Part shown: positions 53,694 through 62,721 of the stretch, piece by piece
Numbering within the stretch: position 1 is the stretch's first letter
How the letters are laid out: the number at the start of each line of letters is the position of its first letter
From: JALYYC01 sp039922495
GTDB lineage: Bacteria > Chloroflexota > Dormibacteria > CF-121
Length of the DNA stretch: 64,000 nucleotides
Assembly: GCA_039922495.1 (NCBI GenBank)
Contig: JBDTEO010000020.1
Span: 84,919-148,918 of the forward strand
Direction: 5' to 3'
Made by a program: the position numbers and the translations under genes
The notes under the pieces: generated by a model
Databases searched by the model: none
Seen by the model: the letters and a program-made list of their open reading frames with translations, nothing else
What the model was told of the DNA's origin: nothing

Positions 53694-55736
53694 CTACATC
53701 GGGTCGACGTCGAGGCTCCATCCCCGACCCCGCGGCACCCGGTCGGCGAGTCGGTGGAGATCGCGCCCCCGAATCGTCACCTCGAACCGGAACTCATCCT
53801 TGAGGCGGTAGAGAAAGGCGGGAGACGGTCCAAGGACCTCGATGTCGCCCAAATTGAGCAGCCCGATTGTAGCAGACAGATGTTCGGCCGCCGTGCGCGA
53901 TTCCGCTTCCGCCCGCTTCTCGTCTCGATGCGAGTAGGTCGCCATGATCAGTTCGCTGAAGGGCGGGAATTTGTACTGACGGCGGACCTCCAACTCCTCG
54001 CGAAAGAAGCCTCGATAGTCGTGGTAGCGGGCGTGCCGGATCGCCGGGTGCTCGGGTGTGTAGGTCTGGATGAACACCTGCGAGGGACTGGTGCCGCGGC
54101 CGGCGCGCCCCGCCACCTGGGTCAGGAGACTGAAGGTCCGCTCGGAGGATCGGTAGTCGGGAAAGTGCAGGCTGGTATCGGCGTTGACGACGCCGATAGT
54201 CGTGACGTTGGGGAGGTCGAATCCCTTGGCGACCAGTTGGGTGCCGACCAGCACGTCGGCGTCGCCGCGGACCATGCGATCGAAGACGAGGTCCGCCGCC
54301 TCGGGGGTCTTCATAATGTCGCGGTCGAGCCGGGCCACGCGTGCACCGGGAAACAGCTTATGCACCTCCTGCTCGATGCGCTCGGTCCCGACCCCGAAGC
54401 TCTTGATGAAGCGACTGCCGCATTCCGGGCAGCGGCGTGGCATCGGCTCGACGCTCCCGCAGTAGTGGCACTGCAGCCGCGCGAGGGAGGCGTGGTAGAC
54501 GAGGGCGACACTGCAATGGGGGCATTCGCGCACCCGACCGCAATCGCGGCAGAGGACAAAGGTGGCTAGGCCGCGCCGATTGAGGAACAGGATGGATTGA
54601 TGCCGCTCGGCTAGCGCCTGGCCGATCCCGTCCTGGAGGGCGCGGCTCAGCGGGCTGAACTGCTCCGCCCGGATCTCGCGGCGCATGTCCACCACCGTGA
54701 CTGGAGGCAGGCTCCGTCCCAACGCCCGATGGGGAAGCTCCAGCAGGCGATCCTCCCCGGCGACCGCGCGGGCGTAGCTGACGACGCTCGGGGTGGCGCT
54801 CCCGAGGACGAGGACCGAGCGTGTGCGTTGCGCCAGCCATCGGGCGACGGTCGGAGCGTGGTATCGGGGGGTGCGTTCCTGCTTGAAGGCCGACGACTCC
54901 TCCTCATCGATGACGATGAGCCGAAGTCGCGGCAGCGGCGCGAAGACGGCGGCCCGCGGACCGATCACGATGTCCGCTTCGCCGCGGCGGATGCGCCACC
55001 ACTCCGCCGCCCGCTCGGCCTCGGTCAGGGCGCTGTGGAGTACGGCGAGACGCCCCGGAAAGCGCGCGCCGAACCGGGCGACCGTCTGCGGGGTCAGGGC
55101 GATTTCCGGAATCAAGGCCAGGCCCTGGCCGCCATCGCGCAGGACCTGGTCGAGCAGGGCCAGGTAGACCTCGGTTTTCCCGCTGCCGGTCACCCCGTGC
55201 AGCAGGAACACCTGCGACTCCTGCCGTCCGAGGCTGATCGCGATCCGCTCCATCGCCGCCTGCTGGTCCGGTTCGAGCTCGACAGCCGCCGCCGCGAGAC
55301 TCGCGCTGGACCCGCCGGCAGTCAGGATCCGGCTCCGCCGGCGGCGGGTCCCGGGCTTGCGCACCGCCAGGCGAACCCTGGGCGGAACCGCGGCCCGGAT
55401 CACCTCGTCGAGCGGCACCAGGTAGTGGTCCGCTACGAACCCGGCCAGTTCGACGAGCTCGACCGGCAGCATGGGCTCGGCGTCGACGACGGCCTCGATC
55501 GGCTTCAGCTCGATCACGCCGGGCGCCTCGTCCACCGCGCAGACGAACCCGGTGACGCTGCGGCGGCCGAAGGGTACGCGCACCCGCTGCCCGATACCGA
55601 TCTGCCCCGCGAGCGGCTCCGGGATCAGGTAGTCGAAGATCCCGGTCTGGCTGCCGACCCGGGCATCCACGGCCACATGCGCGATGGACCGAACGGCGAC
55701 CTCAGGACGCCGGGTGGCGAGCGGCATCAATCGCAT
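53694..55736 (-). CDS. priA: Primosomal replication restart helicase PriA
   Basis: About 680 residues from ATG 55736 (second candidate 55727). 3'-DNA-binding N-domain, helicase Walker A GVTGSGKTEVYLALL, motif II VIDEEESSAFKQ (DEEE where DEEH is usual), FLNRRGLATFV, and an eight-cysteine zinc region CRDCGRVRECPHCS ... CHYCGSVEPMPRRCPECGS. Reloads the replisome at collapsed forks. Its start region overlaps the end of coaBC by about 35 bp. Confidence 0.95.
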   Translation of the reverse strand: MRLMPLATRRPEVAVRSIAHVAVDARVGSQTGIFDYLIPEPLAGQIGIGQRVRVPFGRRSVTGFVCAVDEAPGVIELKPIEAVVDAEPMLPVELVELAGFVADHYLVPLDEVIRAAVPPRVRLAVRKPGTRRRRSRILTAGGSSASLAAAAVELEPDQQAAMERIAISLGRQESQVFLLHGVTGSGKTEVYLALLDQVLRDGGQGLALIPEIALTPQTVARFGARFPGRLAVLHSALTEAERAAEWWRIRRGEADIVIGPRAAVFAPLPRLRLIVIDEEESSAFKQERTPRYHAPTVARWLAQRTRSVLVLGSATPSVVSYARAVAGEDRLLELPHRALGRSLPPVTVVDMRREIRAEQFSPLSRALQDGIGQALAERHQSILFLNRRGLATFVLCRDCGRVRECPHCSVALVYHASLARLQCHYCGSVEPMPRRCPECGSRFIKSFGVGTERIEQEVHKLFPGARVARLDRDIMKTPEAADLVFDRMVRGDADVLVGTQLVAKGFDLPNVTTIGVVNADTSLHFPDYRSSERTFSLLTQVAGRAGRGTSPSQVFIQTYTPEHPAIRHARYHDYRGFFREELEVRRQYKFPPFSELIMATYSHRDEKRAEAESRTAAEHLSATIGLLNLGDIEVLGPSPAFLYRLKDEFRFEVTIRGRDLHRLADRVPRGRGWSLDVDPM

Positions 55737-56922
55737 CCCAGATTCGCGCCGCGACTTCCCCCTTGGAGGCGCGCGGCACCTCGATCGGCGCCCCCTTTGC
55801 AAAGAGGATCGTGACGGCGTTGTAATCGCTTCCCAGCCCCTGCTCCGGACTCCCCACCTGGTTGGCGACGATCATGTCGAGGCCCTTGCGCTCAAGCTTT
55901 TCCCTGGCGCGCGAGGTCAGCTCCTCCGTCTCGGCCGCGAAGCCAACTCGAAACAGCCCATCCCGCGGCGCCAGCTGCTGCAGGACATCGACGTTCGGTG
56001 GCAGCGTCAGGCTGAGCGGCCCCTTGCCGCGATGCAGCTTGGACGGCGCCGCCGTCTCCGGGGCGTAGTCCGCGACCGCCGCGGCCATCACCAGGATGTC
56101 GGCTTGCGGAAGCGCCGATTGGAGCGCGGCCAGCATCTCCCTGGCGCTGGTCACCGCGATTTCGTGCACGCCTTCGAGGTCCGCCGGCACGGTCGTCACC
56201 AGCGTGACCTCCGCGCCACGAGCCGCCGCGACCTCGGCCAGCGCGCGTCCCATCTTGCCACTCGAGAAGTTGCCCACGAATCGCACTGGGTCGATCGCCT
56301 CCCGGGTCCCGCCGGCGCTGACCACGACCCGGGTCCCGGTGAGGTTGTAGCGTCCATTGAGCGCCGCCTCAATCGTGGCCACGATACGGCTCGCCGCCGC
56401 CAACCGTCCCATGCCCGACTCCCCCGAGGCGAGGCGGCCCCGGGTCGGCATCACGACGACCGCGTCACGGGACGTAAGGGTCCGAAGATGTTCCTGGGTC
56501 GTGGGATGGCTGAACATGCGGTCATGCATCGCGGGGGCCAGGACGAGCGGCGCCCGGCTGGCCAGCACGGTCCCGGATAGAATCTCGTCAGCCAGGCCGG
56601 TCGCCAGCTTGGCGATCGTGTTCGCGGTCGCCGGCACGATCGCCACCACCTCCGCCCATTGGGACAGTTCCACATGCGGCTCCCCCGCGCCCTTCGCCTT
56701 CAGCCAGTCGGACGCCACGGGGTGGTCCGAAAGTGCCTCGAACGTCAGCGGCGCGACAAAGCGCGTCGCTTCCGGCGTCATGACTACCCGGACCTCGGCC
56801 CCGGCCTCCGTCAGGAGCCGGACGCACTCGATCGCCTTGTAAGCGGCGATGCCGCCGGTGACTCCCAAGGCCACGCGGCGCCCACGCAACCCGCCCGTCG
56901 CGGTCATGCCCCTCGCGGTCAT
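55702..56922 (-). CDS. coaBC: Bifunctional PPC synthetase/decarboxylase CoaBC
   Basis: 406 residues. CoaC part (1-190): GVTGGIAAYKAIECVRLL (FMN), His83 in EPHVELSQWAE, APAMHDRMFSHP, LASGESGMGRL. CoaB part: VSAGGTREAIDPVRFVGNFSSGKMG and MAAAVADYAPE, VGFAAETEEL. Two consecutive steps from 4'-phosphopantothenate to 4'-phosphopantetheine for CoA. At the positions of the usual PAMN Asn and flap-loop Cys I read His133 and Ser166. ATGA overlap with gmk. Confidence 0.95.
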   Translation of the reverse strand: MTARGMTATGGLRGRRVALGVTGGIAAYKAIECVRLLTEAGAEVRVVMTPEATRFVAPLTFEALSDHPVASDWLKAKGAGEPHVELSQWAEVVAIVPATANTIAKLATGLADEILSGTVLASRAPLVLAPAMHDRMFSHPTTQEHLRTLTSRDAVVVMPTRGRLASGESGMGRLAAASRIVATIEAALNGRYNLTGTRVVVSAGGTREAIDPVRFVGNFSSGKMGRALAEVAAARGAEVTLVTTVPADLEGVHEIAVTSAREMLAALQSALPQADILVMAAAVADYAPETAAPSKLHRGKGPLSLTLPPNVDVLQQLAPRDGLFRVGFAAETEELTSRAREKLERKGLDMIVANQVGSPEQGLGSDYNAVTILFAKGAPIEVPRASKGEVAARIWDAIDAARHPAS

Positions 56923-57506
56923 GTCGGGATGCCACGTCGCTCGCGCTCGGCGCTGATTTTGGCCAGGATCTCTCTCGCCGTCTCATCGACATCGCGGTTG
57001 CAGACGACGTGCTCGTACTCCTTGGCCAACCCGAGTTCCACCAGTGCCTCCCGCTGGCGGATGGCGAGCGCGTCGGGCGACTCCGTGTTGCGCCCTGTCA
57101 ACCGGTTGAGCAACTCCTGCGTCGAGGGTGGCGTGATAAAGATGAAGAGACCGTCCGGTTTCCGTCGCCGCACGAAGGTGGCGCCCTGGACATCGATTTT
57201 CAGGATGATGTCCTCCCCTCGGTCGAGCGCCTCGTCGACGCGCTTCCGCGACGTGCCGTAATAGTGGTCGTAGACCTTGGCCCACTCGAGGAACTCCCGC
57301 TGTTCGATCAGCCGCAGGAATTCCGGCTCGCCGACGAAGCTGTAGCTGCGGCCGTCGACCTCGCCAGGGCGCGGCGGGCGGGTCGTGTAGGAGACGGAGT
57401 ACTTGAGATCGGGCGCCATCTGAAAGAGCCGGCGCAAGACCGTATCTTTCCCGACGCCGCTCGGCCCTGAGATCACGATCAAGAGCCCGGCCCCGGGTTG
57501 GCGCAT
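56919..57506 (-). CDS. gmk: Guanylate kinase
   Basis: About 195 residues from ATG 57506 (MRQPGAGLLIVISGPSGVGKDT); an in-frame GTG at 57542 is less likely. P-loop GPSGVGKDT, GMP site SYTTRPPRPGEVDGRSYSFV and EWAKVYDHYYGTSRKRVDEALDRGEDIILKIDVQGA. Phosphorylates GMP to GDP. The usual rpoZ does not follow; coaBC does. Confidence 0.97.
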   Translation of the reverse strand: MRQPGAGLLIVISGPSGVGKDTVLRRLFQMAPDLKYSVSYTTRPPRPGEVDGRSYSFVGEPEFLRLIEQREFLEWAKVYDHYYGTSRKRVDEALDRGEDIILKIDVQGATFVRRRKPDGLFIFITPPSTQELLNRLTGRNTESPDALAIRQREALVELGLAKEYEHVVCNRDVDETAREILAKISAERERRGIPT

Positions 57507-57508
57507 CT

Positions 57509-58420
57509 TCACCGCATTGTACGAGTCGAAACCGCGAGCCACGCCGCCTCGAAGTCATCGGGCGGTGGGCTGCTCCAGGTCATGGATCGATCAGTGCGGG
57601 GGTGCCGCAGGGTGAGCACCTCGGCGTGCAGCGCGGGGCGGGCGATCAGGGGCGACCGGTGCCCGTAGATCGGATCGCCGAGCACCGGATGGCGGATATA
57701 GGCGAGATGGACGCGAATCTGGTGGGTGCGGCCGGTGCCGAGCGCGACCTCGAGCAGGGTGTGGCCGGGCGCCAGCGCGAGGCGGCGCAGTTCGCTGACA
57801 GCGCTGCGACCCTCGGCCACCACCGCCATCCGCTGGCGATGCTTGGGATCGCGCCCGATCGCCGCCTCGATGCGGGCGCGTGGTTCGGGTAACTCGCCGA
57901 CCGCGATCGCGCGGTACTGGCGTGACATGGTGCGCTCCTGAAGCTGCCGCGTCAGGTGGCGGTGCGCTTCATCGTTGCGGGCGACGACCATGACGCCGGA
58001 GGTATCGCGGTCGAGGCGGTGCACGATCCCCGGACGCTCGATGCCGCCGATCGACGACCAGGACGGGCCGCGGGCGAGCAACCCGTGCACGAGCGTGCCG
58101 GTCGCATGACCCGGACCCGGGTGGACGACGAGGCCGGCCGGCTTGTCGATCACGAGCAGGTCCGCGTCCTCGTAGAGCACGCAAAGGTCCATCGGCTCTG
58201 GAGCGAGTGTGGTGGGGACCGTCGGCGGGAGCTGCCAGGTGAGCCGGTCGCCGGGGCGCAGTCGTGAACCGGCCCGGGCCGGGGCCTCGTTCAGATGGAC
58301 GTGTCCGTCCTCGATCAGGCGGTGCACGCGGCTGCGACTCAGGTCGGTGAGCAGGGCGGCCAGGTACTGGTCCAGGCGTGGGGATGCGGCCGTCACCAGG
58401 TGGATCGGCGAGTCGGTCAA
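57509..58420 (-). CDS. RluD-family pseudouridine synthase
   Basis: 303 residues. N-terminal S4-like domain (RLDQYLAALLTDLSRSRVHRLIEDGHVHLN), catalytic Asp in GIVHRLDRDTSGVMVVARND, DLLVIDKPAGLVVHPGPGH and GRTHQIRVHLAYIRHPVLGD. RluD modifies helix 69 of 23S rRNA; RluA/RluC type specificity cannot be excluded. ATGA overlap with lspA, the usual neighbour. Confidence 0.93.
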   Translation of the reverse strand: MTDSPIHLVTAASPRLDQYLAALLTDLSRSRVHRLIEDGHVHLNEAPARAGSRLRPGDRLTWQLPPTVPTTLAPEPMDLCVLYEDADLLVIDKPAGLVVHPGPGHATGTLVHGLLARGPSWSSIGGIERPGIVHRLDRDTSGVMVVARNDEAHRHLTRQLQERTMSRQYRAIAVGELPEPRARIEAAIGRDPKHRQRMAVVAEGRSAVSELRRLALAPGHTLLEVALGTGRTHQIRVHLAYIRHPVLGDPIYGHRSPLIARPALHAEVLTLRHPRTDRSMTWSSPPPDDFEAAWLAVSTRTMR

Positions 58421-58866
58421 GCCCGCCGTGGGTGGCTGCTCCGCCAGAGGCCGCCAAGCACGAGGATCGTGACGCCGACCGTGATCGAGGAATCGGCGAC
58501 GTTGAAGATTGGCCAGTGCGGGATCTGGATGAAATCGATGACGGAGCCCTTGACCAATCGGTCGTAGGCATTCGCCAGGGCTCCGCCGAAGACCAGCGCC
58601 AGGCCGATCCGGGCCGACCAGTCGCCCGCCGGGAGTGACCAGTAATAGATGAGGATGCCGGCCAGCACGACCACCGAAACCGCGAGGAAACCGAGGGTGA
58701 AGTTCTGGAAGAGCCCGAACGCCGCCCCCCGGTTTCGCGTCACCGTCAGGAAGATGAGGTGGTCGATCACCTGACGTGGCCCGTAGGGAACCCCAAAGCG
58801 GCGCTCGATGAAGACCTTCGTCACCCGGTCAACAGCGATCACGATGGCGGCGATCGCGGCGAGCAT
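58417..58866 (-). CDS. lspA: Lipoprotein signal peptidase (signal peptidase II)
   Basis: 149 residues, four membrane helices. Aspartyl catalytic pair in GGALANAYDRLVKGSVIDFI and FNVADSSITVGV; TRNRGAAFGLFQN is the conserved third segment. Cleaves prolipoproteins before the lipidated Cys, e.g. the lipoprotein at 50701-51264. Between ileS and rluD as in many Gram-positives. Confidence 0.96.
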   Translation of the reverse strand: MLAAIAAIVIAVDRVTKVFIERRFGVPYGPRQVIDHLIFLTVTRNRGAAFGLFQNFTLGFLAVSVVVLAGILIYYWSLPAGDWSARIGLALVFGGALANAYDRLVKGSVIDFIQIPHWPIFNVADSSITVGVTILVLGGLWRSSHPRRA

Positions 58867-58882
58867 TGCGTAGCTCCTGACC

Positions 58883-61756
58883 TTACGCAGGATGCGCCAC
58901 CCGGATGACGCCGACGCTCAGCTCCTGCCCCTCGATCCGGAATGTCTCCGTCGAGGCGCCCTCGGGCGCCGAACCGCGCACCATCGACACGGCAAGCGTC
59001 TCCGTGGCAATGAAATCGCGCCAGCGCTCGAGCGCCGCCACCAGCAGCCCGTCGCCGTCGTAGGTCAGCCGGATGCGATCCTCGACCGAGAAGCCCGACT
59101 GCTTGCGAAGGTCCTGGATCTTTCGCACCAGGTCACGGGCTAGGCCCTCGAGCTTCAGCTCCTCGCTGATCTCGGTGTCGAGGGTGAGTGCGCCTCCTTC
59201 GCCCGCATAGCTCGCTGTCTTGATGTTCAGTTCCTCGAGCAGGATGCCCTCGAGCTCCGGTCGCAATGGACGGTCGGCGATCTGGACGCCCCGCAGCGGC
59301 TGCCGAACCTTGATCCCGGCAGCATTCCGGGCGGCCAACCCATTCGCGACCAGCCGCCGGACCGTCGCCATCTGCTGGCGCAGGTCGTCGTCCGCCCACT
59401 CGGGCGCTGCCGCCGGCCAGTCGCAGAGGTGGACGCTCTGCGGCATGCCGGCCTTGCCGGCGGCGAGGTTCCGGTAGATCGCGTCTGACACGAACGGCAT
59501 GAAGGGGGCCAGCAGCTGGCTCACGCTGACCAGTACCCCGTAGAGCGTCTGGTACGCACTGCGTTTGTCCGTGTCCGACTCCGACTTCCAGAAGCGGCGA
59601 CGCGACCGCCGCACGTACCAGGTGGAGAGGTCAAGGACGAACGCCTCGAGACGGCGGGCCGCCGTTGGCGGATCGTAGGCTTCCAGGGCCTTCTCGGTGT
59701 CCGCGATCGTCGCGCCCAGTTCGGCAAGGAGCCAGCGGTCAAGCGATCCGCGAGCCGACACCGGAATCGCTTGGGCGTCGGGATCGAACCCATCGAGCCG
59801 CGCGTAGTTGGCAAAGAACCCGTATGTGTTCCAGAGGATCAGGAGGAACCGCCGTACGACATCCTGGACCGCGGACAGATCGAAGCGGTAGTCGTTGCCG
59901 ATCGCCACCGCGCTGAAGAAGTACCACCGGGTCGCATCGGCGCCGAACTTGTTCATGACCTCCATCGGGTCGACGGAGTTCTTGAGCGACTTGCTCATCT
60001 TGCGGCCCTGTTTATCGAGCACCGTCCCGTTCACGATCACGTTTTTGAAGGCCGGCTGATCGAACAGGATGGTGGCGATCGCCAGCAGGCTGAAGAACCA
60101 GCCGCGAGTCTGGTCCAGGCCCTCGGCGATGTAGTCCGCGGGGAAGCGCTTCTTGAAGAGCTCGGTGTTTTCGAACGGGTAGTGATACTGCGCGACCGGC
60201 ATGCTGCCCGAGTCGAACCAGACGTCGATCAGGTCCGGGACGCGTCGCATCACGCCGCCGCACTTCTCGCAAGGAAGCGTGACGCGGTCGATGTAGGGAC
60301 GATGGAGATCATCCTGCAACGTCAGGCCGAGCTCGGCCACCGACCCGACGCAGCGCTGCTCCCCGCATTGTTCGCAGACCCAGATGGGCAACGGGGTTCC
60401 CCAGTATCGCCATCGCGAAAGCGACCAATCGACGAGGGTCTCCAGCCAGTTACCCATCCGGCCGGTCCCGACAAAGGCCGGGACCCAGTTCACCTGGCTG
60501 TTGTTGCGGATCAACTGGTCCTTGACCGCCGTGGTCTTGATGAACCACGAAGTCAGGGCGTAATAGAGCAGCGGGGTGCCACAGCGCCAGCAGAACGGAT
60601 ACGTGTGCTTGATGGTCTCCGCTCGATACATCAAACCGCGCTGGGTCAGGTCGTCGATGATCTTTGAATCCGCCTTCTTGACGAACAGTCCGGCGAAGGG
60701 CTCGACCTCGGGCTTGAACTTTCCCTGCAGATCGACGACATGGCGCACCGGGATGCCCTTCTTGAGACACAGCTCCAGGTCGTCGACGCCATAGGCGGCC
60801 GCCGTGTGCACGATGCCGGTGCCGTCCTCGATGGCAACAAAGTCCGCGTCAACGACGTAGAACGCCGGCTGGTCCGGCAGCAGGTAGCGATAGAGCGGTA
60901 GGTAACGTTTGCCGAGGAGTGACCGGGCGTCGACGTCCGCCTCGACCTCGTAGGCGCCCTCCAGGACGCCAAGGCGGGCCTTTGCCAGGATCAGGCGCTC
61001 GTCGCCCTGCCGGACTCGGACATACGGGATGTCCAGCCCCACCGCCAGGGCGACGTTGCCCGGCAAGGTCCAGGGCGTCGTGGTCCAGGCGAGAAAGAAC
61101 GTCTTCGGCTCGTCTTCCAGCTCGAACTTGACGTAGACCGACGGGTCCTCGGTGTCGTCCCGGTACCCCAGCGACAGTTCGTGGCTTGACAATGGCGTCT
61201 GGTCGCGCGGACAGTAGGGCACCACCTTGAAGCCCTGGAAGAGCAGCTGCTTGTCCCAGACCTGCTTCAGGATCCACCAGACGCTTTCCATATACGTGGT
61301 GTCCAGGGTTCGGTACGCCTTGTCGAGGTCGACCCAGTAGCCCATCCGCTCGGTGACCTCGGCGAATTGGCCGATGTATTTGAAGACGCTCTCGCGGCAG
61401 AGCCGGTTGAAGGCCTCGATCCCATATTTCTCGATGTCCTGCTTGCCGGTGAACTTGAGCTGCTTCTCGATTTCGATCTCGACTGGAAGCCCGTGGGTAT
61501 CCCAACCAGCCTTTCGCTCGACGTAGAACCCACGCATCGTCTTGTAACGGGGAAACAGATCCTTGAGGGCGCGCGCCAGCACGTGGTGAATGCCGGGAAG
61601 GTTGTTCGCCGTCGGGGGTCCATCGTAGAAGATGAACGGCGGCCGTCCCTGACGCTGGTTCAGGCTGCGATGGAAGATGTCCTGCTCTTTCCAAAATCGC
61701 AAGACATTCGTCTCCAGCTCAGGAAAATTGACACGCGTCGACACCTCCTCGAACAT
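58883..61756 (-). CDS. ileS: Isoleucyl-tRNA synthetase, type II-like
   Basis: About 957 residues from ATG 61756 (a TTG at 61765 is also open). HIGH position reads PPTANNLPGIHHVLAR, WDTHGLPVEIEIEKQL follows, the editing domain contains TTTPWTLPGNVALAVG, and KMSKS is exact in GRKMSKSLKN near residue 590. An internal zinc-type CEQCGEQRC ... CEKCGG lies before it. The PGIHH and RKAGWDTHGLPVE segments are those of the eukaryote-like/MupA-like IleS2 class rather than E. coli IleS1. The zinc finger that ends IleS1 is missing. Confidence 0.96.
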   Translation of the reverse strand: MFEEVSTRVNFPELETNVLRFWKEQDIFHRSLNQRQGRPPFIFYDGPPTANNLPGIHHVLARALKDLFPRYKTMRGFYVERKAGWDTHGLPVEIEIEKQLKFTGKQDIEKYGIEAFNRLCRESVFKYIGQFAEVTERMGYWVDLDKAYRTLDTTYMESVWWILKQVWDKQLLFQGFKVVPYCPRDQTPLSSHELSLGYRDDTEDPSVYVKFELEDEPKTFFLAWTTTPWTLPGNVALAVGLDIPYVRVRQGDERLILAKARLGVLEGAYEVEADVDARSLLGKRYLPLYRYLLPDQPAFYVVDADFVAIEDGTGIVHTAAAYGVDDLELCLKKGIPVRHVVDLQGKFKPEVEPFAGLFVKKADSKIIDDLTQRGLMYRAETIKHTYPFCWRCGTPLLYYALTSWFIKTTAVKDQLIRNNSQVNWVPAFVGTGRMGNWLETLVDWSLSRWRYWGTPLPIWVCEQCGEQRCVGSVAELGLTLQDDLHRPYIDRVTLPCEKCGGVMRRVPDLIDVWFDSGSMPVAQYHYPFENTELFKKRFPADYIAEGLDQTRGWFFSLLAIATILFDQPAFKNVIVNGTVLDKQGRKMSKSLKNSVDPMEVMNKFGADATRWYFFSAVAIGNDYRFDLSAVQDVVRRFLLILWNTYGFFANYARLDGFDPDAQAIPVSARGSLDRWLLAELGATIADTEKALEAYDPPTAARRLEAFVLDLSTWYVRRSRRRFWKSESDTDKRSAYQTLYGVLVSVSQLLAPFMPFVSDAIYRNLAAGKAGMPQSVHLCDWPAAAPEWADDDLRQQMATVRRLVANGLAARNAAGIKVRQPLRGVQIADRPLRPELEGILLEELNIKTASYAGEGGALTLDTEISEELKLEGLARDLVRKIQDLRKQSGFSVEDRIRLTYDGDGLLVAALERWRDFIATETLAVSMVRGSAPEGASTETFRIEGQELSVGVIRVAHPA

Positions 61757-61781
61757 GGTCGCCAATTCTAGTTGGTGAGAA

Positions 61782-62036
61782 TCAGGCGAGGAACTGTCCG
61801 AGCACGTAGAGCGCCACGATGGCGATCATCGGTGAAAAATCGATGCCCATGCCGCTCGGGATGATCCGCCGAAGCGGTGCCAGGACGGGCTCGGTGACAT
61901 CGACCAGGAAGCTCATCAGGGCGCTGCGAAAATCTCGCACGAACCAGGACGCCGCCGCCCTCGCGACGATGGCACAGATGTAGAGGTAGACCAGGACCTG
62001 GGCGAACGCGTGCAGGTAGCTGATGACGGTCTGCAC
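61782..62036 (-). CDS. YggT family membrane protein
   Basis: 84 residues, two membrane helices, with the conserved middle FLVDVTEPVLAPLRRIIPS and DFSPMIAIVALYVLGQFL. The family is linked to cell shape/division or ion homeostasis. It sits between yggS and ileS, as in many Gram-positive and Chloroflexi division clusters. Confidence 0.92.
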   Translation of the reverse strand: MQTVISYLHAFAQVLVYLYICAIVARAAASWFVRDFRSALMSFLVDVTEPVLAPLRRIIPSGMGIDFSPMIAIVALYVLGQFLA

Positions 62037-62042
62037 TGGATA

Positions 62043-62720
62043 TCAGCGCGGTCCGAAAAGCGCGCGGCCCAATCGTAGCATGGTGCTTCCTTCCTCCACC
62101 GCGACGCCGTAGTCCTCAGTCATGCCCATGGACAGCACGGGCAAAGGGGTCCCGAGACGCTCGGCCAGGGCCGTCCGCATGCCTGCCAGACGCCGGAAAA
62201 CGGGCCGCGCGGCATCCGGGTCGGACGACTGCGGGGCGATCGTCATCAACCCCTTGAGGCGCAAGCGCGTCGACGCCGTCACCGCTCGCGCAATGCCGTC
62301 CAGGGCTGATGGGACGGCGCCGGTCTTTTGCGGCTCCTCGCCCACGTTCACCTCGATCAGGACGTCGAGCGTGCGCTGCAGGCGGTTGTCGAGGGCCTCC
62401 ACCAGCCCGACACTGTCCACCGACTGGACCATGGCGAACCGCCCCTCGATGAATCGGACCTTGTTGCGCTGGAGATGGCCGATCAGGTGCCACTCCGCCT
62501 GACCCTCACCGATCTCGTCCATCTTCGGTAACGCCTCCTGGACCCGGTTCTCGCCGAGCATGCGCAGGCCGGCCGCGATCGCCTCCCGGACCGTGGAGGC
62601 TGGCACCGTTTTCGTCACCGCGACCAGCAAAATCTTGTTCGGGTTGCGTCCCACTCGGACCGCGTGCTGCTCGATGGTAGAGCGGACCCGGTCCAGATTT
62701 GCCGCGAGCACCGCCGGCAA
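62043..62720 (-). CDS. YggS/PLPBP pyridoxal-phosphate homeostasis protein
   Basis: About 225 residues starting at TTG 62720, right after the pgeF stop (a GTG at 62768 lies inside pgeF). LVAVTKTVPASTVREAIAAGLRMLGENRVQEAL holds the PLP Lys; WHLIGHLQRNKVRFI, VNVGEEPQKTGAV, LKGLMTIAPQ and LSMGMTEDYGVAVEEGSTMLRLGRALFG complete the family pattern. Carries and buffers PLP, without enzymatic activity. Confidence 0.93.
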   Translation of the reverse strand: MPAVLAANLDRVRSTIEQHAVRVGRNPNKILLVAVTKTVPASTVREAIAAGLRMLGENRVQEALPKMDEIGEGQAEWHLIGHLQRNKVRFIEGRFAMVQSVDSVGLVEALDNRLQRTLDVLIEVNVGEEPQKTGAVPSALDGIARAVTASTRLRLKGLMTIAPQSSDPDAARPVFRRLAGMRTALAERLGTPLPVLSMGMTEDYGVAVEEGSTMLRLGRALFGPR

Positions 62721-62721
62721 C

